Notes: generated from the letters alone by a model not told the origin. A stretch of DNA of 64,000 nt from Linnemannia hyalina (GCA_019671135.1 JAHRHY010000019.1:744001-808000); one strand, 5' to 3'; numbered from the stretch's first letter, positions 1-12,447 are shown. Program-made: numbers and translations.

Positions 1-252
1 GTGACGGAGAGTACCTTGGTGGATAGTGCCAAGGAGGCCGCCAGCGGTAAGTAGAGGTGTCACAACTTCTTCATGCACTCATTAACTTAGGACAAAAACT
101 TAATATTATTTCCTTTTAATTTCCGACTCTAACTATCGTAGTCGAGCACTTTAACAAAAAATTCAAGGTAATGGGGTCTTTGTGTTCGTTTTATGGTGCT
201 TATGCTTTATTCTTTTAATTTATCTATTTGCATTTCTTTTCAAAATTCACAG
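1..252 (+). other. Upstream sequence with a possible leader exon
   Basis: Bases 1-46 are open in one frame and end at a good donor (gtaagt at 47). Joining that frame to the acceptor-like AG just before the ATG at 253 gives an early stop, so the stretch is either an untranslated leader exon or belongs to something cut by the window edge. Confidence 0.3.
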
Positions 253-1807
253 ATGGGTGCGTTCGAGAACGAACTTGGGTCTACTACAAGCCTTGAAGAC
301 TTCTTCCAACCCTCACGTAAGTGGCGCTAGCTATTTGACAATGCTGCCTCAAGTCAAAAATTTACAGAGATGACCATCGTATCAGGATCCTAACATTGGC
401 ATCTGATCTTTTAGGTTCCGCCTCGTCACAAACATCATGCGACTCCGTCGACTTCCAAGAAGTGATTGAGAAGCTGCTTACCCATCCCACAGAAAAGATG
501 GGCGTGCTTCTGGGTAGGCATGAGTTTGAGTTCACCGCTACAGTCGAAGGTGTCGATGTTGGAATGCTGTTTCAGGACTATTATCGAAGGTGCTCCCTCG
601 ACTCATTCAAAGCGGCCACGCCACAGGACGCTCTGTAAGTAATTCTGTCTTGCTTGCCATTGGCGTGTGAGTCGCATAGAATCGTAATGCTCTAACCAAC
701 CGTTTCCATATATCGTACCTAATCGATTCTATGCCACAGTGCCCTCAATGGCACATTGGTGCTCTCCCCAAAGCCCACAGCTATCCAAGACCTTGTGTTC
801 GGTGCCGCTTACGAAACCATCAGAGCGGAAGCTTTGTCGCTTGTCCCGAAGGCTGACGTGACCAAGGAACGTGCCTGCATCAGGCGATGGCGAGATGTAA
901 GTTGCGTAGTTGTACTATCCTCAGAGATTGCCTGCTATATTTGATAACGATGTTAACACACTAACTGTCCACGGATGTAGGCGTACGAGGATTCCGACCA
1001 GGACAGAGAGAAAGTTCTGGATCTTCTGGAGGCGTCAAATCAGGAGAGCGCAAAGCAACTCCATCGCTACATGGTCCGGGCGTTTGCGGAACTAGGAACC
1101 CATCAAGATCCCCTATATTCTGAGGCCCACGGTATCGCGTCCTATCTCCTTCCATTGTTGCGAATATTTTTTCATCGCCCCGATCGTGCCCACGTCGACT
1201 AGTAAGTCATCGGAAGGGTGTGGCTAATATTTTATTCATCAGGCATCTTCTCAAGTCATTATATTAACACCTTTCTTTTGATTGTTGCTATAGCACCAAC
1301 AACGCCTCGACGTCTAGCGTTTTCAAACGCAAATTGTTGGACATGGAAACGAAAACGTGTGGACAGCCCGACATCACAGTCAGGACCAAGGCAGGTTTGG
1401 AAACCTGCTACGCCGAAGTATCAGGAATAACATGCAGAGATGTTACGAAGCAAGCGGGAGATTTGGTGAGACTCGGAGTGTTCTCAAAGAATGCTTGGGA
1501 CAGAATCGACAGTGAGCATGATTATCAAGGGGGGATCGTAGTGCTGCAGGTGATGGGACGTCGATTGACTGGGTACGTGTTGCGGAACTTGGGCAATTTT
1601 TATGCCATGGTCGAAGTGGGGACCGCCAAGGTTCCAGACTCTTTGGAGTCGTTGGTGGATTTGGAGGGAGCTGTCACCTTGTTGCGTCGGCTGGGTATGA
1701 TTCATGATGAGTTGCTTTCACAGCTCCAGGAACGACCAAGGGTAGCAAAGATGTTCAAAAATCATTTCCCATCCATCGCCACCCCCTCAGCCAAAACTGC
1801 GCTATAG
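253..1807 (+). CDS. Unrecognised protein, possible degenerate PD-(D/E)XK fold
   Basis: Five exons (253-316, 415-634, 740-896, 981-1201, 1294-1807) join in phase to give 391 residues, starting at the first usable ATG. I do not recognise a characterised family. The C-terminal half (about residues 220-390) has the pattern 'PDITV ... ETCYAEVSG ... DLVRLGVFSK ... VLQVMG', with strand-like blocks and a P-D followed by E-x-S. This resembles the restriction-endonuclease-like proteins common in Mucoromycota genomes. The usual lysine of the E-x-K motif is absent, so nuclease activity is doubtful. The 5' neighbour is outside the window; downstream is decayed sequence. It could also be an orphan lineage-specific protein. 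Confidence 0.6.
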
Positions 1808-2852
1808 TGAATCGCCCCATCGTTGAGAACGAGCCCTCGATAAACCCGTCCGCTCATGGCAACTTGCAGGTATGATAATCTGACTGACACTTTGTGCTGT
1901 GACCCATGTGAAAGATGAAGGATTGCGAGGGTGTAGAGTGGACGCCATATGTTCATCATTCCTATTTAATTGTCGTTGTAATCCCATAGGCGCACCTACC
2001 TAGCCTTTGTACAAACACATCTATTTCTTTTTTTCTGGCATGATTTTTTTTCGCGGACCACATTTATTTTACTTCATTGGATCTCCGGGCTGTCAGGGAG
2101 ACAAAGAAGAATGAACATTGTGAAGCAGATCGAAAAAGAAATAAAAATGCCGATTCTAGCAAAAATTTGAAGTGTTTTAGTATTGCCATTTTTTTTTCAC
2201 TTCCAATGGATGGAAACTTGAAAGTATCTCTCCAAGTTAATGTTGCGATTACGGCGAGTTTTACTACAGGATGCTCCCAAATACTTGTGCCGAAACACGC
2301 CGGAACAGTCGACCGCTCCTGCAGGAGCATGAGCTTTTTTTTGCTATCCAGCATTCTTGGAGTTCAAGTCCAACATTGCGCAGGCTCTGATTCGCCGAAC
2401 AGTCAATGTTCCAGAAGAACCTCCCGGGCAACGTGATGGACGCTTTCAGACCTGGTGCTCGAACACCCATGTTGCATTGGCTGAGACGGACAGGAAGATA
2501 GAGGGATAGAGGCATGGATGAACTATATACTTTGAGGAAATTCTTTCTTGACAATCTAATCGGACCAATGGCATGTTACAGAGCATATCCAACAAACTCT
2601 CCCCGGGGGGTCAATTGTCGCAAGCAGCGGGGTATCTGCCATGATCAAGTCTTTCAAGGACATCAACCGCTTGACTTTATACACCCGAATCCTATTGTGC
2701 CTGTAGGTCAAGTGCGTCCCTTCGTGCATGGGATTCCAACCCCCGGCTATACTTCGGTTGTTCCGTCACTTGGTCGTCTTCCCGTAGCCCAACACGTACA
2801 ATAGCCTATACCGGACAAGCTTCGAATTATCCTGCCAACACCTGTACGGCAG
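1808..2852. other. Non-coding or decayed sequence
   Basis: No frame stays open with a recognisable protein. Short open stretches overlap on both strands and in several frames, as expected of old transposon or pseudogene debris. Confidence 0.4.
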
Positions 2853-3408
2853 TTGATTAAGGAACAAGCACAGCCACCGCCACCTACCCCAACCTTCCCG
2901 GTACGTGGTCGTCGCCCAGAAGGAGGAGGAGGAGAAGGAAGGAGGAGGAGGCCAGCCTCTGGGGTTGTACTGTCGCAACGACCTAACCCTGCAGGAACAA
3001 CTGATGCTCCGTCGAATGCAAGAGGACAGATTGCCCGCTGCCGCTGCCATTGCCAAATCCAAGCCATGGTCCGTGCCAGTTCGCAAACTAGGTTCTGTGC
3101 TTGCTCTTTATAATGAGTACAAGCAGTACTTGATCCTGAAAACAATAGAAATAGACAAACTGCCTTTGCCGACGGCGAAATGTATGGATAACAGGAAGAC
3201 TATCTGCGAATAAGTACTGTTCCTAGAAGCGAAGAAAATGGAGGAAGAGTTGTTGTCTGCGGAGGACGTCCTTGCTGCTGCTTCTCAAGAGATTGATGCT
3301 ATGGTCTGGTCACTACGAGAACCTGGTGCGCCATTTAGTCATAACAAAGCCGTTGGATATTGCAGGTCCCAACGGATGAAGCGAATACAGGAGGAAGGGA
3401 AACGATAA
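2853..3408 (+). pseudogene. Decayed unrecognised coding sequence
   Basis: From about 2905 one frame reads as a charged, coding-looking protein to a TAA at 3211-3213. The same frame then continues open to a TAA at 3406-3408, with residues such as 'KKMEEELLSAEDVLAAAS'. The sequence just upstream (2880-2950) looks frame-shifted relative to it and is a GGA/GAG-rich low-complexity tract. No family is recognised. A single internal stop in otherwise coding-like sequence suggests a pseudogene. Confidence 0.25.
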
Positions 3409-3638
3409 CGAACCAGGGCAGGACAAAGAGCAAGGACAAAGGGAATGACAAAGGTCAAAGAGTAACATATTCAGCGAGACAAGATATTCCCTTTTTTGCT
3501 ATATTTTTGTGTCTTGTGTTAATGTGAGTTATTCGCTCGAAAATGTAGCAAGCATGGAGAAGGATAGTGGAGGAGATATAGGGGACATGTACACTAGAAA
3601 AGAAGACAGTGAGAAAGTCATTGACACTGTGATCATGA

Positions 3639-3911
3639 TCATATCCATGCCATTTTCATGTTAATAAACGAATGACTTGATGACTGAGAATTGTGATAGT
3701 GAAGGGAGGAGGAAAAAACACATTGGCGTTCTACATGAATCATCGAAAGCCAAACTTGCTCATCCTGTACGACAACGACTCGTTCTCGTCCAACGAGCAA
3801 CCACTCAGATCCGTCGGTAACAATCCCGTAAGATTTCGTCTTCTTTTGGCTCCTCCTCATCCCCATCAACCTCTTACACCTCGCGTTTGCGTCTCTCTTC
3901 ACCTCCGTCAC
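3639..3911 (-). pseudogene. Possible remnant of a Crinkler-type nuclease C-terminus
   Basis: The minus strand encodes 'YGIVTDGSEWLLV', preceded by a basic stretch. The same block ('YGIVTDATFWFFV') follows the nuclease motifs in the intact Crinkler gene at 32084-33744. No N-terminal Crinkler header or E-x-K motif is visible here. I infer a short decayed copy; the shared stretch is brief. Confidence 0.35.
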
Positions 3912-4296
3912 ACCAAGAGTGTAACCTTTTGTAACATGTTGGATTATCGATTATGTGTGCTCCAACTCCATAACGTAGGAATCAACTTTTTATGTATCTG
4001 GCTTTGATCAAGTGTGCGCTAAAATTTCGTTGCTGCAGTTCAAGTCATGTGCAACACAAAGCAAAGAGAAAGAGGGGTGAGCTCAGTTTTCCAGCCCAAC
4101 CAGGCAGGACCTTCTAGCCCCTTTCTCTTTTATCCCCCTCTTCTTTGTTCTTCTTTTCTCTCCTTCCTCCTTCCAACCCTCCCACTCACACTCTTCACTC
4201 ATCACTATACAACACAACCACGGACACACATTCGGCATCCCCAAACCCAACACAATCAGGACAACAGAACAAGCATTAAACAAAAGCAAAGCAAGC
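3912..4296. promoter_or_regulatory. Upstream region and leader of the 4297 gene
   Basis: Gene-free. The last 200 bases are strongly pyrimidine-rich and then A/C-rich (ACAACA-type), as in the leaders of several other genes in this window. No specific operator recognised. Confidence 0.4.
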
Positions 4297-5665
4297 ATGG
4301 ACATTCCAACACCCTTCAGCCAATTCTGTTTCTTCAAGAGTCTGTCATTCTCTCTCCACGAGTACGACTGGTACAACTTTGTCGAGCAGTGGCAGTCCAT
4401 GGTCAACGTCAACGCCCCCCTGCCCGAGTTCACCTATAACCTCGTCCCTTTCTTCTCCAACGCACGACGTCTTGTCCCCGTATTTCATCGTTACATGGGC
4501 ATCGTTCGTCACGTAAGTGTCTCCTTCTCAGCAACAAACAAAACAGCGTAGAGAAGAGAATGCGCATTATGCACCTTTCTTTGTTTGGCCTCTCACACTT
4601 GCATGATACGTACCTGTTGTTATTTCGCATGATGGACTGACAGGTTTCTCTTTCCTTTCCTCAACTTCAAATGCTTGTAAACTATGCAAACTACAGCAAC
4701 CGGATTTCCTCAACACGCTGACGACAGTCTTGATGTCGACGCCCTTGCTTATCAAGGTCCAGGCGCTTCTTCGATCTCCGACACTCTTTTCAAACTACGT
4801 GGTGGCGTTGCAGATGGACAACCCTTCCGCCTCTCACACCCAGGTGATGCAGTCCCTCCAAGCCTTCCTCAACCAACTACCTGCCACAACCCGCCTTGAA
4901 ATTCAGCGTGTCTTTGCAGAGGCGGAGGCGTCAGACTCGATGGGTACGTAAACAGTGAGCACTCTTTCTGTACATCGTGAAAGTGGTAGTGAGCAACACT
5001 TCGATCATGGATTTGTTGGGAAGGGGAAGAGCAATGCATGCTTACTTCAATCGAGTGTCATATGCCTTCGGGTGCCAAGACATTCGAGTGGAAAACACAG
5101 TAATCTAACATCACCTTGGATTGCTTTCATATCGATAGGCCTGTCCAGCTCAACTTTGGAGATTGCTTACAATGTGCTGCACTCGGACACTCAGCTCTAC
5201 ATTGACGTTTTGACGACGCTCCAACTCAACCAGACACGGAATATGCCTTGGGACACCGTGGTTTCAAAGATCAAAACGATTGTCAATGCTAAGAAACCCT
5301 ACGCCTGGACATCCATGGACCAGTTCCTCAAACACCTTCACTGGGGCCACTACAACGAGCAGTACAACTATCCCAACAGCACAGAGGAGTATGGTGGCGA
5401 GTACGACCAAGGAGAGTACTATGAGAGCGACGATATTGTCGAGAAGGTCGAGGGCGTTGATTACATCCCGGACGAACAGGACGAACAGGAGCTCCGCGCC
5501 TTTGCCCAGTTGTCATTGTCAACCTCATCGAGCAACTTTAACGAACACGGAGCTGCCATCAACAACAGCAACGGCACCAGGGGAGTTTCTCCTGGTCTGG
5601 GAGTGCTAGAAGATTTCGCCAAGTTGAGCGTTTCCGACAAACGGCGCGCCGTCGAGTCGTGCTAA
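4297..5665 (+). CDS. Unrecognised conserved-looking protein
   Basis: Three exons (4297-4512, 4697-4943, 5139-5665) join in phase to encode 329 residues. The ATG at 4297 follows a C/A-rich leader and is the first ATG of the open frame. The first two thirds (about 1-225) look alpha-helical with many Leu, Val, Phe and Tyr, for example 'LHEYDWYNFVEQW' and 'VMQSLQAFLNQLP'. A Tyr/Glu/Asp-rich acidic tail and a Ser/Asn-rich C-terminus follow. No transmembrane segment, signal peptide or catalytic motif stands out. It is convergent with SLX1. Function unknown; the exon phasing and codon texture make it a real gene. Confidence 0.7.
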
Positions 5666-6199
5666 GATGAACGCCCCCATTCTTGCAAATGATCAGGATT
5701 TTGGAGCCTATCACTCCACTTGGGAGTTTTGACTATAGATCCGATTTCACTCGATACATCACCTACACGCGACTTTACAGAAAGACAACAAATGGTAGCG
5801 CAACGACAAACCAGGACTGCAACACAACTCGACTATCAAACAACAAAACACCAACTACAAAACAACACACAGCCTTAACAACATTACTACCGACACACAA
5901 GAGGACCTTTGTACTTTGCTACCTTGAGTGAGGCCCTACACACCACTATCTAACAAAAAAAAAAAGTAGTCCTCCCCATCGCGATTGCTTAACAACCCTT
6001 AACCCTCACTCTCTGACGCACTGTATTCTAGCTTTTCTTCGTTCTTACTTCTTTCTTTTCTCTTTTCTCTTTTCTTGCTCATCTTTTTTTCAGCCTGCGT
6101 TGTGTATTTTACCTTTGTACCATCATTGCTTCCATGCACAAAAAACAATAAAAAAATTTGCAAAACCCAAACGAAGACTGCAGAAAGTGTACATGTGCT
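5666..6199. other. Convergent intergenic region (two 3' UTRs)
   Basis: It lies between the stop of the 4297-5665 gene and the SLX1 stop. It is A/C-rich and then T/C-rich, with AATAAA-like sequence near 6149. No coding potential recognised. Confidence 0.45.
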
Positions 6200-7867
6200 T
6201 TATGGCGAGCCAAAAGGGTCAGTGAGATCTACATCAATTGGAGACGACCCACGAGACTTTTTCTTGGCTACCTTTCCCTTCTTCTGCAGCAGCTCCAGTT
6301 CCCGCGCATCGAGTGCTAGGACACGAGCGTTCATGGCTCGAACCATGACTGCCCAATCCATCTCGCCCTGACAGGCAAGACATTTTCCGCCTGTAGGGAG
6401 TAGACTCAGCTGTTGGGTGGTTGACGAAGATCGGATGTGTAAGGCGAAGCGGTTGTCTTTTGAGAGGAGGATGCTGGACATGCAGTCTAGGTGGGCGATC
6501 ATTTCGCAGGCTCCTGAGTATTCGGAGTTTCTGCTGGTTTCGTTGTTGCACGTTAGGTAGCTGGATGGGTCCTATGTATTTTGGTGGCGTTTAAGGTGTT
6601 ATTTTCAATGGAGAGAAGAGGGACATTGAAGGCAAGGAGTGGTCTCTTACCTTGTAGTTGATGCCCTTGGAGCAGAAGAGGCACCGCGAGTCTATTTCTT
6701 TGAATCGATCAAACCTCTCCAGCTCCCTCGATCTCAGTTGTTCTACAAACATGCATACGGGTAAAGGTTAAAACGAACTCTATTAATTTCAAGATCAATT
6801 TCCGGTTTAACGGCAAAAGGAATGGTATGATGTTGCATACCTTGCCGGAACCCACGATCCGAGAACAAAGGCGCCAGCTCCTGTATCGTCCCAGACTTGA
6901 CCACAATCTTCGTCTTCACCCCTATCCCTCCCACTCCTGCTCCTGTCCCCCGAGTTCTGACAAGATCCTGCCATTGGGTCATTAGATCCGGGTCCATGAG
7001 GTACACAGTAAGAGGCCAGCGGATCCAGGAGGGGCGTCCAATCATGGTGTGAACGGTTTGCAGTTTCTGAAGGACAGTTGCTACAGGTCTTGGGAGCTTT
7101 CGACGCCTTCCGCCTGCTCCTGTTTGTGAGGATGTTGGTGTTTCCTCGGAAGATGAGGGCTTTGTGGGAGGTGGTGGTTGTGAGGAGGAGGAGGAGGAGG
7201 AGGAGGATGTTGGTGGTGAAGGCTTTTCGAATTGGCGGGAGCGTTCTGGGTACTGCCATGCCCACTCAAACTAAGAAAGATGAAAGTGGAAGGCGTGGCG
7301 TTGTCAGTTTCTGCCGTTTAAGACTTCAAATCGCATTTATCGTTGAACACATGTTTGTCAGTAGGGTACCTGCAGTGCAGCTAGTTTGGTCGGAAAGCCA
7401 TGAACAAGCATGGCCATCTTCCTAAAACAATCCACAAAAAGCAAAGTGAACCAAAAAAAAAAAAAAAAAAAAAAAAGCATTAGTAAAGTCTTTGCCATCA
7501 TAGCAACCTCACGCACTCAATCCACGTTTATCACTTTCGCATCGGCAGAATTGTACCAGGGTCGCTTCCTGGAAGTCTTCTTGGCTCCCTGAGTAAGTTC
7601 TCCGTTATGTTGTCGGAGACGGGTGACGGGGTCGGGGGTGCTTCCAACGTAGGCGTGGGTTTTGTATCGAGGTACGGTTGAGCAGAGGAGGTAGCAGCAG
7701 TAGAATGGGACGAGTGGGTCTCGGCCTCTTTCTGTGTCGTCGTCGTCCTGTTTTGTTGCCTTTCCTGCGCTTGTGGTTGTGGTTCTGTTTGTGACTCTGC
7801 TTGTGGACTGTATTGGGTGTTCGTCGTCGTCGCTGTAATAACCATCCTTGCGTCTAATAGGCGGCAT
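6200..7867 (-). CDS. SLX1: Structure-specific endonuclease subunit SLX1
   Basis: SLX1 is the GIY-YIG nuclease of the SLX1-SLX4 complex, which cuts branched DNA such as flaps and Holliday junctions in the nucleus. Exons on the minus strand (7867-7557, 7421-7370, 7270-6841, 6742-6651, 6571-6200) splice in phase to 418 residues. The N-terminal nuclease domain (about 54-130) has Y59-L-L, Y73-V-G and R84-x-x-H-N, then 'RKRPW' and '[15 protein letters not shown]', which are family hallmarks. A Ser/Pro-rich insert near residue 150 comes from an AGG repeat. The C-terminus has the Cys/His RING/PHD-like finger (CLFC ... C ... HLDC ... CLAC). It is slightly longer than yeast Slx1 because of the insert and an acidic N-terminal extension. 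Divergently transcribed from the E2 gene 316 bases away. Confidently identified; SLX4 is not in this window. Confidence 0.93.
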
Positions 7868-8183
7868 GTATGTGTATGTGTGTATGTGTGTATGTGTGTG
7901 AGTAGGTGGAAAATAAGAAAGCAGGAAAGCAAGAAAGAATGGTTGATCGTTGCCGCCAAATTCCTACAAGTTGGGCGAAATGTGGCTTAGGTGTCCTTTC
8001 CCTCGCGATTCCCTCCTCTTTGCTTCTTGTCGTCCAAGCGCGCTCTTCACTCTTTTGTTCACAAACTCTCTCTTTATTCCACACACGCTTCCAACCTCAT
8101 TCCACTTTCGCACAACCCACACAACTCACTCAGGGATCACCTTATCGGCAACCGAAACAACAAACTCAAGCAAAGACGCACCA
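7868..8183. promoter_or_regulatory. Shared divergent promoter of SLX1 and the UBC1-type E2
   Basis: These 316 bases separate two head-to-head start codons, so both promoters must lie here or overlap the genes. The region has a short TG/TA microsatellite (7867-7901) on the SLX1 side and a C/T-rich, then A/C-rich, leader on the E2 side. No specific factor site is assigned. Confidence 0.5.
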
Positions 8184-9841
8184 ATGGCTGGACGAATTCG
8201 ACGCATTCAAAAGGTACCCAGGTACACAGGGCCATTCGCACTACTCTCTGGAGCAAACGGAAGGACCAACATGCAACAGGCACGGAATGAGCTTACAGCC
8301 ATGTTGTATGGCGAGACTGTAGCTAACTTGACTTCGTGGCCTTCTGTTATTATCCACTTCAATAGGAGATTGCAGACTGCCAGCGGGACCAGTCTTCACT
8401 TATCGACCTCAAGCTGGTCGAAGACGGCAATATCAGTATGTGGCCCCCAGATGGTTTTCTATTTTTTGCTGAACGTGAGAGCATAGGTCACAAATAGGAA
8501 GTTTGATTTATTACCATGGTGTCTCCTAAACTTTGTGTCCTAATAACTATCTTTTTACCGTACTCTCTTTTCGCAAATGTCACCAATAGTGCACATGAAG
8601 GGTAAGAACTCGGTCGTCTCTAATATCAGTCTCTTGGATAAGACTGTGCCCGCCTGCTGTGCCTCCTTACGTTTTTTGTTACGCAGCATGTAACTGACTT
8701 TTTCTACTTCTTGCGTGATATTGCTTATAGGTCGATTCCCAGGTATACCAAAGACAATGTGAAACAAGAGTCATCATGAATATCGTCAAGAACAGGAAGA
8801 CGCACGATGTCGGGATTATCACTGGCAGATGGATTAACGACGCTATTGTTGCTGCAACTTGACACGAAATATAGGTCCCCCAGGAACCCCTTACGAAGGA
8901 GGCATGTTTCAAGTCGACATTCTACTCTCCGATGGTACTTACAATATGGATGGTGGCGATTGTGGTGATTGTGCGCTTGTTCACGTACTTGGACCTTTGT
9001 TGCTGACGCGTTCTTCCTCGCTCCCACTGTATTGTACCTGATAGCGTACCCCTTCCAGCCGCCCAAAGTCAAGTTCGATACTAAAGTTTATCACCCAAAC
9101 GTCAGCTCCCAGACAGTGAGTAATCCTTCATTACTTTTTTACAACCAGGATCATGGAATCGCATATGGATGGATGCAGCGCGTGTCTCACGGCTCAGGAT
9201 AGGAAACTAACATCAGGACCACTGTGCATACATGGAATAGGGAGTGATTTGCCTGGATATCTTGAAGCAGGCATGGTCGCCTGTCCTGACGATATCTTCA
9301 ACGCTGCTGTCGGTTCAGTCTCTCCTCTGCACGCCCGAGCCCAATGATCCTCAGGTAAGAACTGTGACTTTTACCTTAGTCGCTGCGAGGGGATTTGAAC
9401 TACATAGAGAAGAACGTAGGCTGACCTCATTATCCCCCTCGCTGTCGTATTGTCTGGTACTTGATCTAGGATGCTCAAGTGGCTTCTCAATATCTGAACG
9501 ACTATGACGCGTTTCTGGAGACGGCGCAGTTCTGGTCCGAATGCTATGCAAAACCCAGCCCAGGAGACAGACTGCATCCGGACAGCAAACCATTGGGCAG
9601 TGGGAACCCATCACAACAACACGACGCAACAGCAGGATACAACAACCATTTCCAATCGCATCAGAGTCCTGCGTTTGTGGCGCCAGCACCAGAACCGGTG
9701 TTGAGCAAGGAGGAGCTGGAAAAACGGCGCAAGGTCCAGGATTTGGTCGAGATGGGCTTTGGGGCGGATCGGGCTCGAACCTTTTTGATCAGGGCCAACT
9801 GGCAGACCGAGGCAGCTTTGGAGGACCTGCTGAACCAGTAG
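8184..9841 (+). CDS. UBC1: Ubiquitin-conjugating enzyme E2, UBC1/UBE2K type with UBA domain
   Basis: A class II E2 that takes ubiquitin from E1 and extends chains (Lys48 in yeast Ubc1 and UBE2K) for proteasomal turnover. Eight exons: 8184-8213, 8366-8435, 8590-8601, 8731-8742, 8875-8934, 9045-9115, 9241-9354 and 9470-9841, encoding 246 residues. The two 12-base exons are needed to restore the conserved '[17 protein letters not shown]' segment. Visible motifs are the HPN triad ('YHPN', about residues 77-80), catalytic Cys89 in 'GVICLDIL', and a C-terminal UBA domain (about 203-245) with the MGF signature. A Q/H/S-rich linker joins the two domains. Length and domain order fit UBC1/UBE2K well. 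Only the exact microexon boundaries rest on inference. Confidence 0.93.
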
Positions 9842-11515
9842 AGAACGGTTGATTCGATGATAGGCGGCGCGGGGGACGCACCTGAGTGAAGATATGAAAG
9901 TTTATAATGTTGGTCTGAGAGGTACGGCGGGACGGGAAAGAAGGTTTATTCTGGTGCTACTTTTCATTTTACGACAGCACCACTAACACTGACAAAACAA
10001 GCAACAACAATCAACACAATAAAGCAAGACAAGTCTTTTCACCTTTCATATATCGATACGTTCACAGAGGAGTCTAGTTCGAGGCGGGAGGATTGAGAGC
10101 AGGTATATCTGGCCATCCATGCAGAGATGCAACGCTCCACAAGTCACTGGATTGTCTGTGTCTGAATAATTATTAGGGTTGCTGTTTCTGCTTAGGTGAT
10201 GCACTCTCAATACATCTTGGGAGAAGGAGATGCGTCTGCTCTAGATATCCCTTTCGCCGTACGACCTCCCTGACTCCTCTCTTTTCCCCCTTTGCCTCTG
10301 CCCGCTCCTCAGATCCATTGTTTATTGTCGCCTCCCTTCGATGGAGAGTGAGTCCTTTTGTGTTCGCTTGTCTCGTTCATTTCCCCTGTCGCCGGCAAAG
10401 CGTCGGACTTTTCTTTTTTCTTTTTGAGAATGGACGCTCTTCTCTTTCCAAAAGAGAGGAAGAGCAAAAGCAATAGGAATGCGAGGGCGCGTTTGTTTTC
10501 ATTTGTCCTATTCGTTCATTTTCATGATCTATATTACTTGAATGGATCGTCTGTGAGGTTTGTTTTGTTTGCGTTATTATTTTCTTGATGAGGTTATTGC
10601 TGTTGTTCGTTGTCGTTCTGTCCCAGTTGGGAATCCCGCGCGAATTAAGGAAGTGGGCATGGGGAGACAGACCAAGACAGATGGCAGGCAAGATGGGGGA
10701 TGAACAAACCCTAACGAGAAAGAAAAAAAAAAGGGCATTAGTTGCCTTTGTGCCCTTTATGCCCTTTCTGCCAAACCAAAGAGGGGTAAACAAGTTGTTC
10801 ACGTACAAAGCAAGAGTAAAGGACACGGCGTGTGCGCGTGTGTGTGGATGTGTGGATGAGCCAGCCTTTCACTCTATAAAAATTCGTACGGAACCGTACA
10901 TGAAAATACTTGAATCACTTTCTATTCCTTGATCCGCCCACCCCCCCCTAGAATCGTACGGATAGATCTTGAACGGACAAAAAGGTACAAGGTAGACATG
11001 ACAACGGGCGTTGGAACAGACTGGACGTCCTTGGAGTAGGACTGGACCATCCCCCCCCCCCTCCTTTTCATCGTGCCTTTAAGATTTTAGTGCGGGTTTT
11101 TTTTGGGCATGTCTCTACGATGACCCCCTTCTTCGTTCTTTGTTCGTTAAGAAAATTTCGGGTAAATTGAGAATGGAGATGGAAGATGGAATCTTGAAGG
11201 GAGAGAGGGGGGATAATAAGGACGGTCAATGACAAAGACAAACAACAAAAGAGGGTGAAGTGAACAGACCATGCAGTTGTATTAATTCTCACTGCTAGGG
11301 TTATTATTATCTTTTGGATCTCTTGAGCATTCTTGCTCCTTGTTTTCCCAAATGGAGCAATTGGCAGCAGCTGTTCAGATAAAGAAGAAAAAAAGAAATG
11401 AAAGAGTTTAAAAGAGTTCCATCTTGGCGGCGTAAGGGCGGAAGGAGGAGAGGACAACAACGTGTTTAGGTCAATGCTCCTTTCTATCGAGTCCTTTTTT
11501 GTTCCCTGGAAAAAG

Positions 11516-11545
<30 letters not shown>
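11516..11545 (+). repeat. Poly(A) homopolymer
   Basis: A run of 30 consecutive adenines in the gene-poor region. Similar runs occur at 7453-7476 (inside an SLX1 intron), 18899-18922, and as poly(T) at 54418-54440 inside an intron of the GHMP kinase gene. Likely replication-slippage tracts. Confidence 0.8.
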
Positions 11546-11547
<2 letters not shown>

Positions 11548-12425
11548 AAAGAGCAACATGAAAATGCGGGGGCAAAAGGGTACAAACACCCATGCAATGG
11601 TATCATCATTCTTATTCTCTTTAGTAGGGCCAGACCCTGTCGTCCTTGTTCGAGTGGCAGGTGCTGGTCTCAGTCAGAGAAAGAGTCACGGATACAACCT
11701 GTCCATTAGTCCATTAGTCAAAGATGAAAATATTTCCGGTGCACGACTAATCCGACCAATCGTAGACTTCGAGTCCCGAAAAGTCAGCCAGTCGCGACCC
11801 GCGCCCCCTCGTCTGACTACTACTCGTTTTCACCCCACCCGGATCCACTCATTCAATGAAATAGGGAGGGGGAACTACAGATACCTGCTCTGACGGTGCC
11901 AACCAGGACTGAGGAAAGAAGAGATCAAAAACAAAGGCTCTGCCTGCAGGAACAAAGCACCCATCAACATCACACTTAGACATACATACATGCACACACA
12001 CACATCGCAAACAAATGCTTACTTACCAGACTATTTACGAGACACAGAAGGAGCGAGAACAACAGGAAAAAAAAGAGAGGACGCAAACTCGAGAGCCTAT
12101 GCTTGCTTGTATCTGTACTGTAGGCTGTCGTTGGTGGTTTTTTTTTTCGATTGTTTGTTTGTGTTTGGGTTGTTTGTTTGTTTGTTTGTTTTTGCTCTCT
12201 TCCCTTTCCCCCCCCTCTCTCTTGGGCCTTGTCTGTTCTCTCCCTTCCGACTATCTCTTTTCTCTTGGTCCGTAATTGTCCCGTTTGATGCAGAGTAACG
12301 AGAGACCGCCGACAGAGAGAGTAGGGTATGGGAGCTTGTCCGTGGATAGGCAGCAAGAAGACAAGAAGAAAGGATAAAAAAGGGGGCGATGTGTATTGAA
12401 TGAGGTGAAGGACGTACACCGTTTT

Positions 12426-12447
12426 CACACACACACACACACACACA
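12426..12447 (+). repeat. CA dinucleotide microsatellite
   Basis: Eleven CA units in the gene-poor region upstream of the SPT23/MGA2-like gene. Confidence 0.85.

Noticed and set aside
4047..4439. Frame overlapping the start of the 4297 gene
   Set aside because: It covers the C/T- and A/C-rich leader and has no protein-like composition; the 4297 frame splices in phase over three exons.
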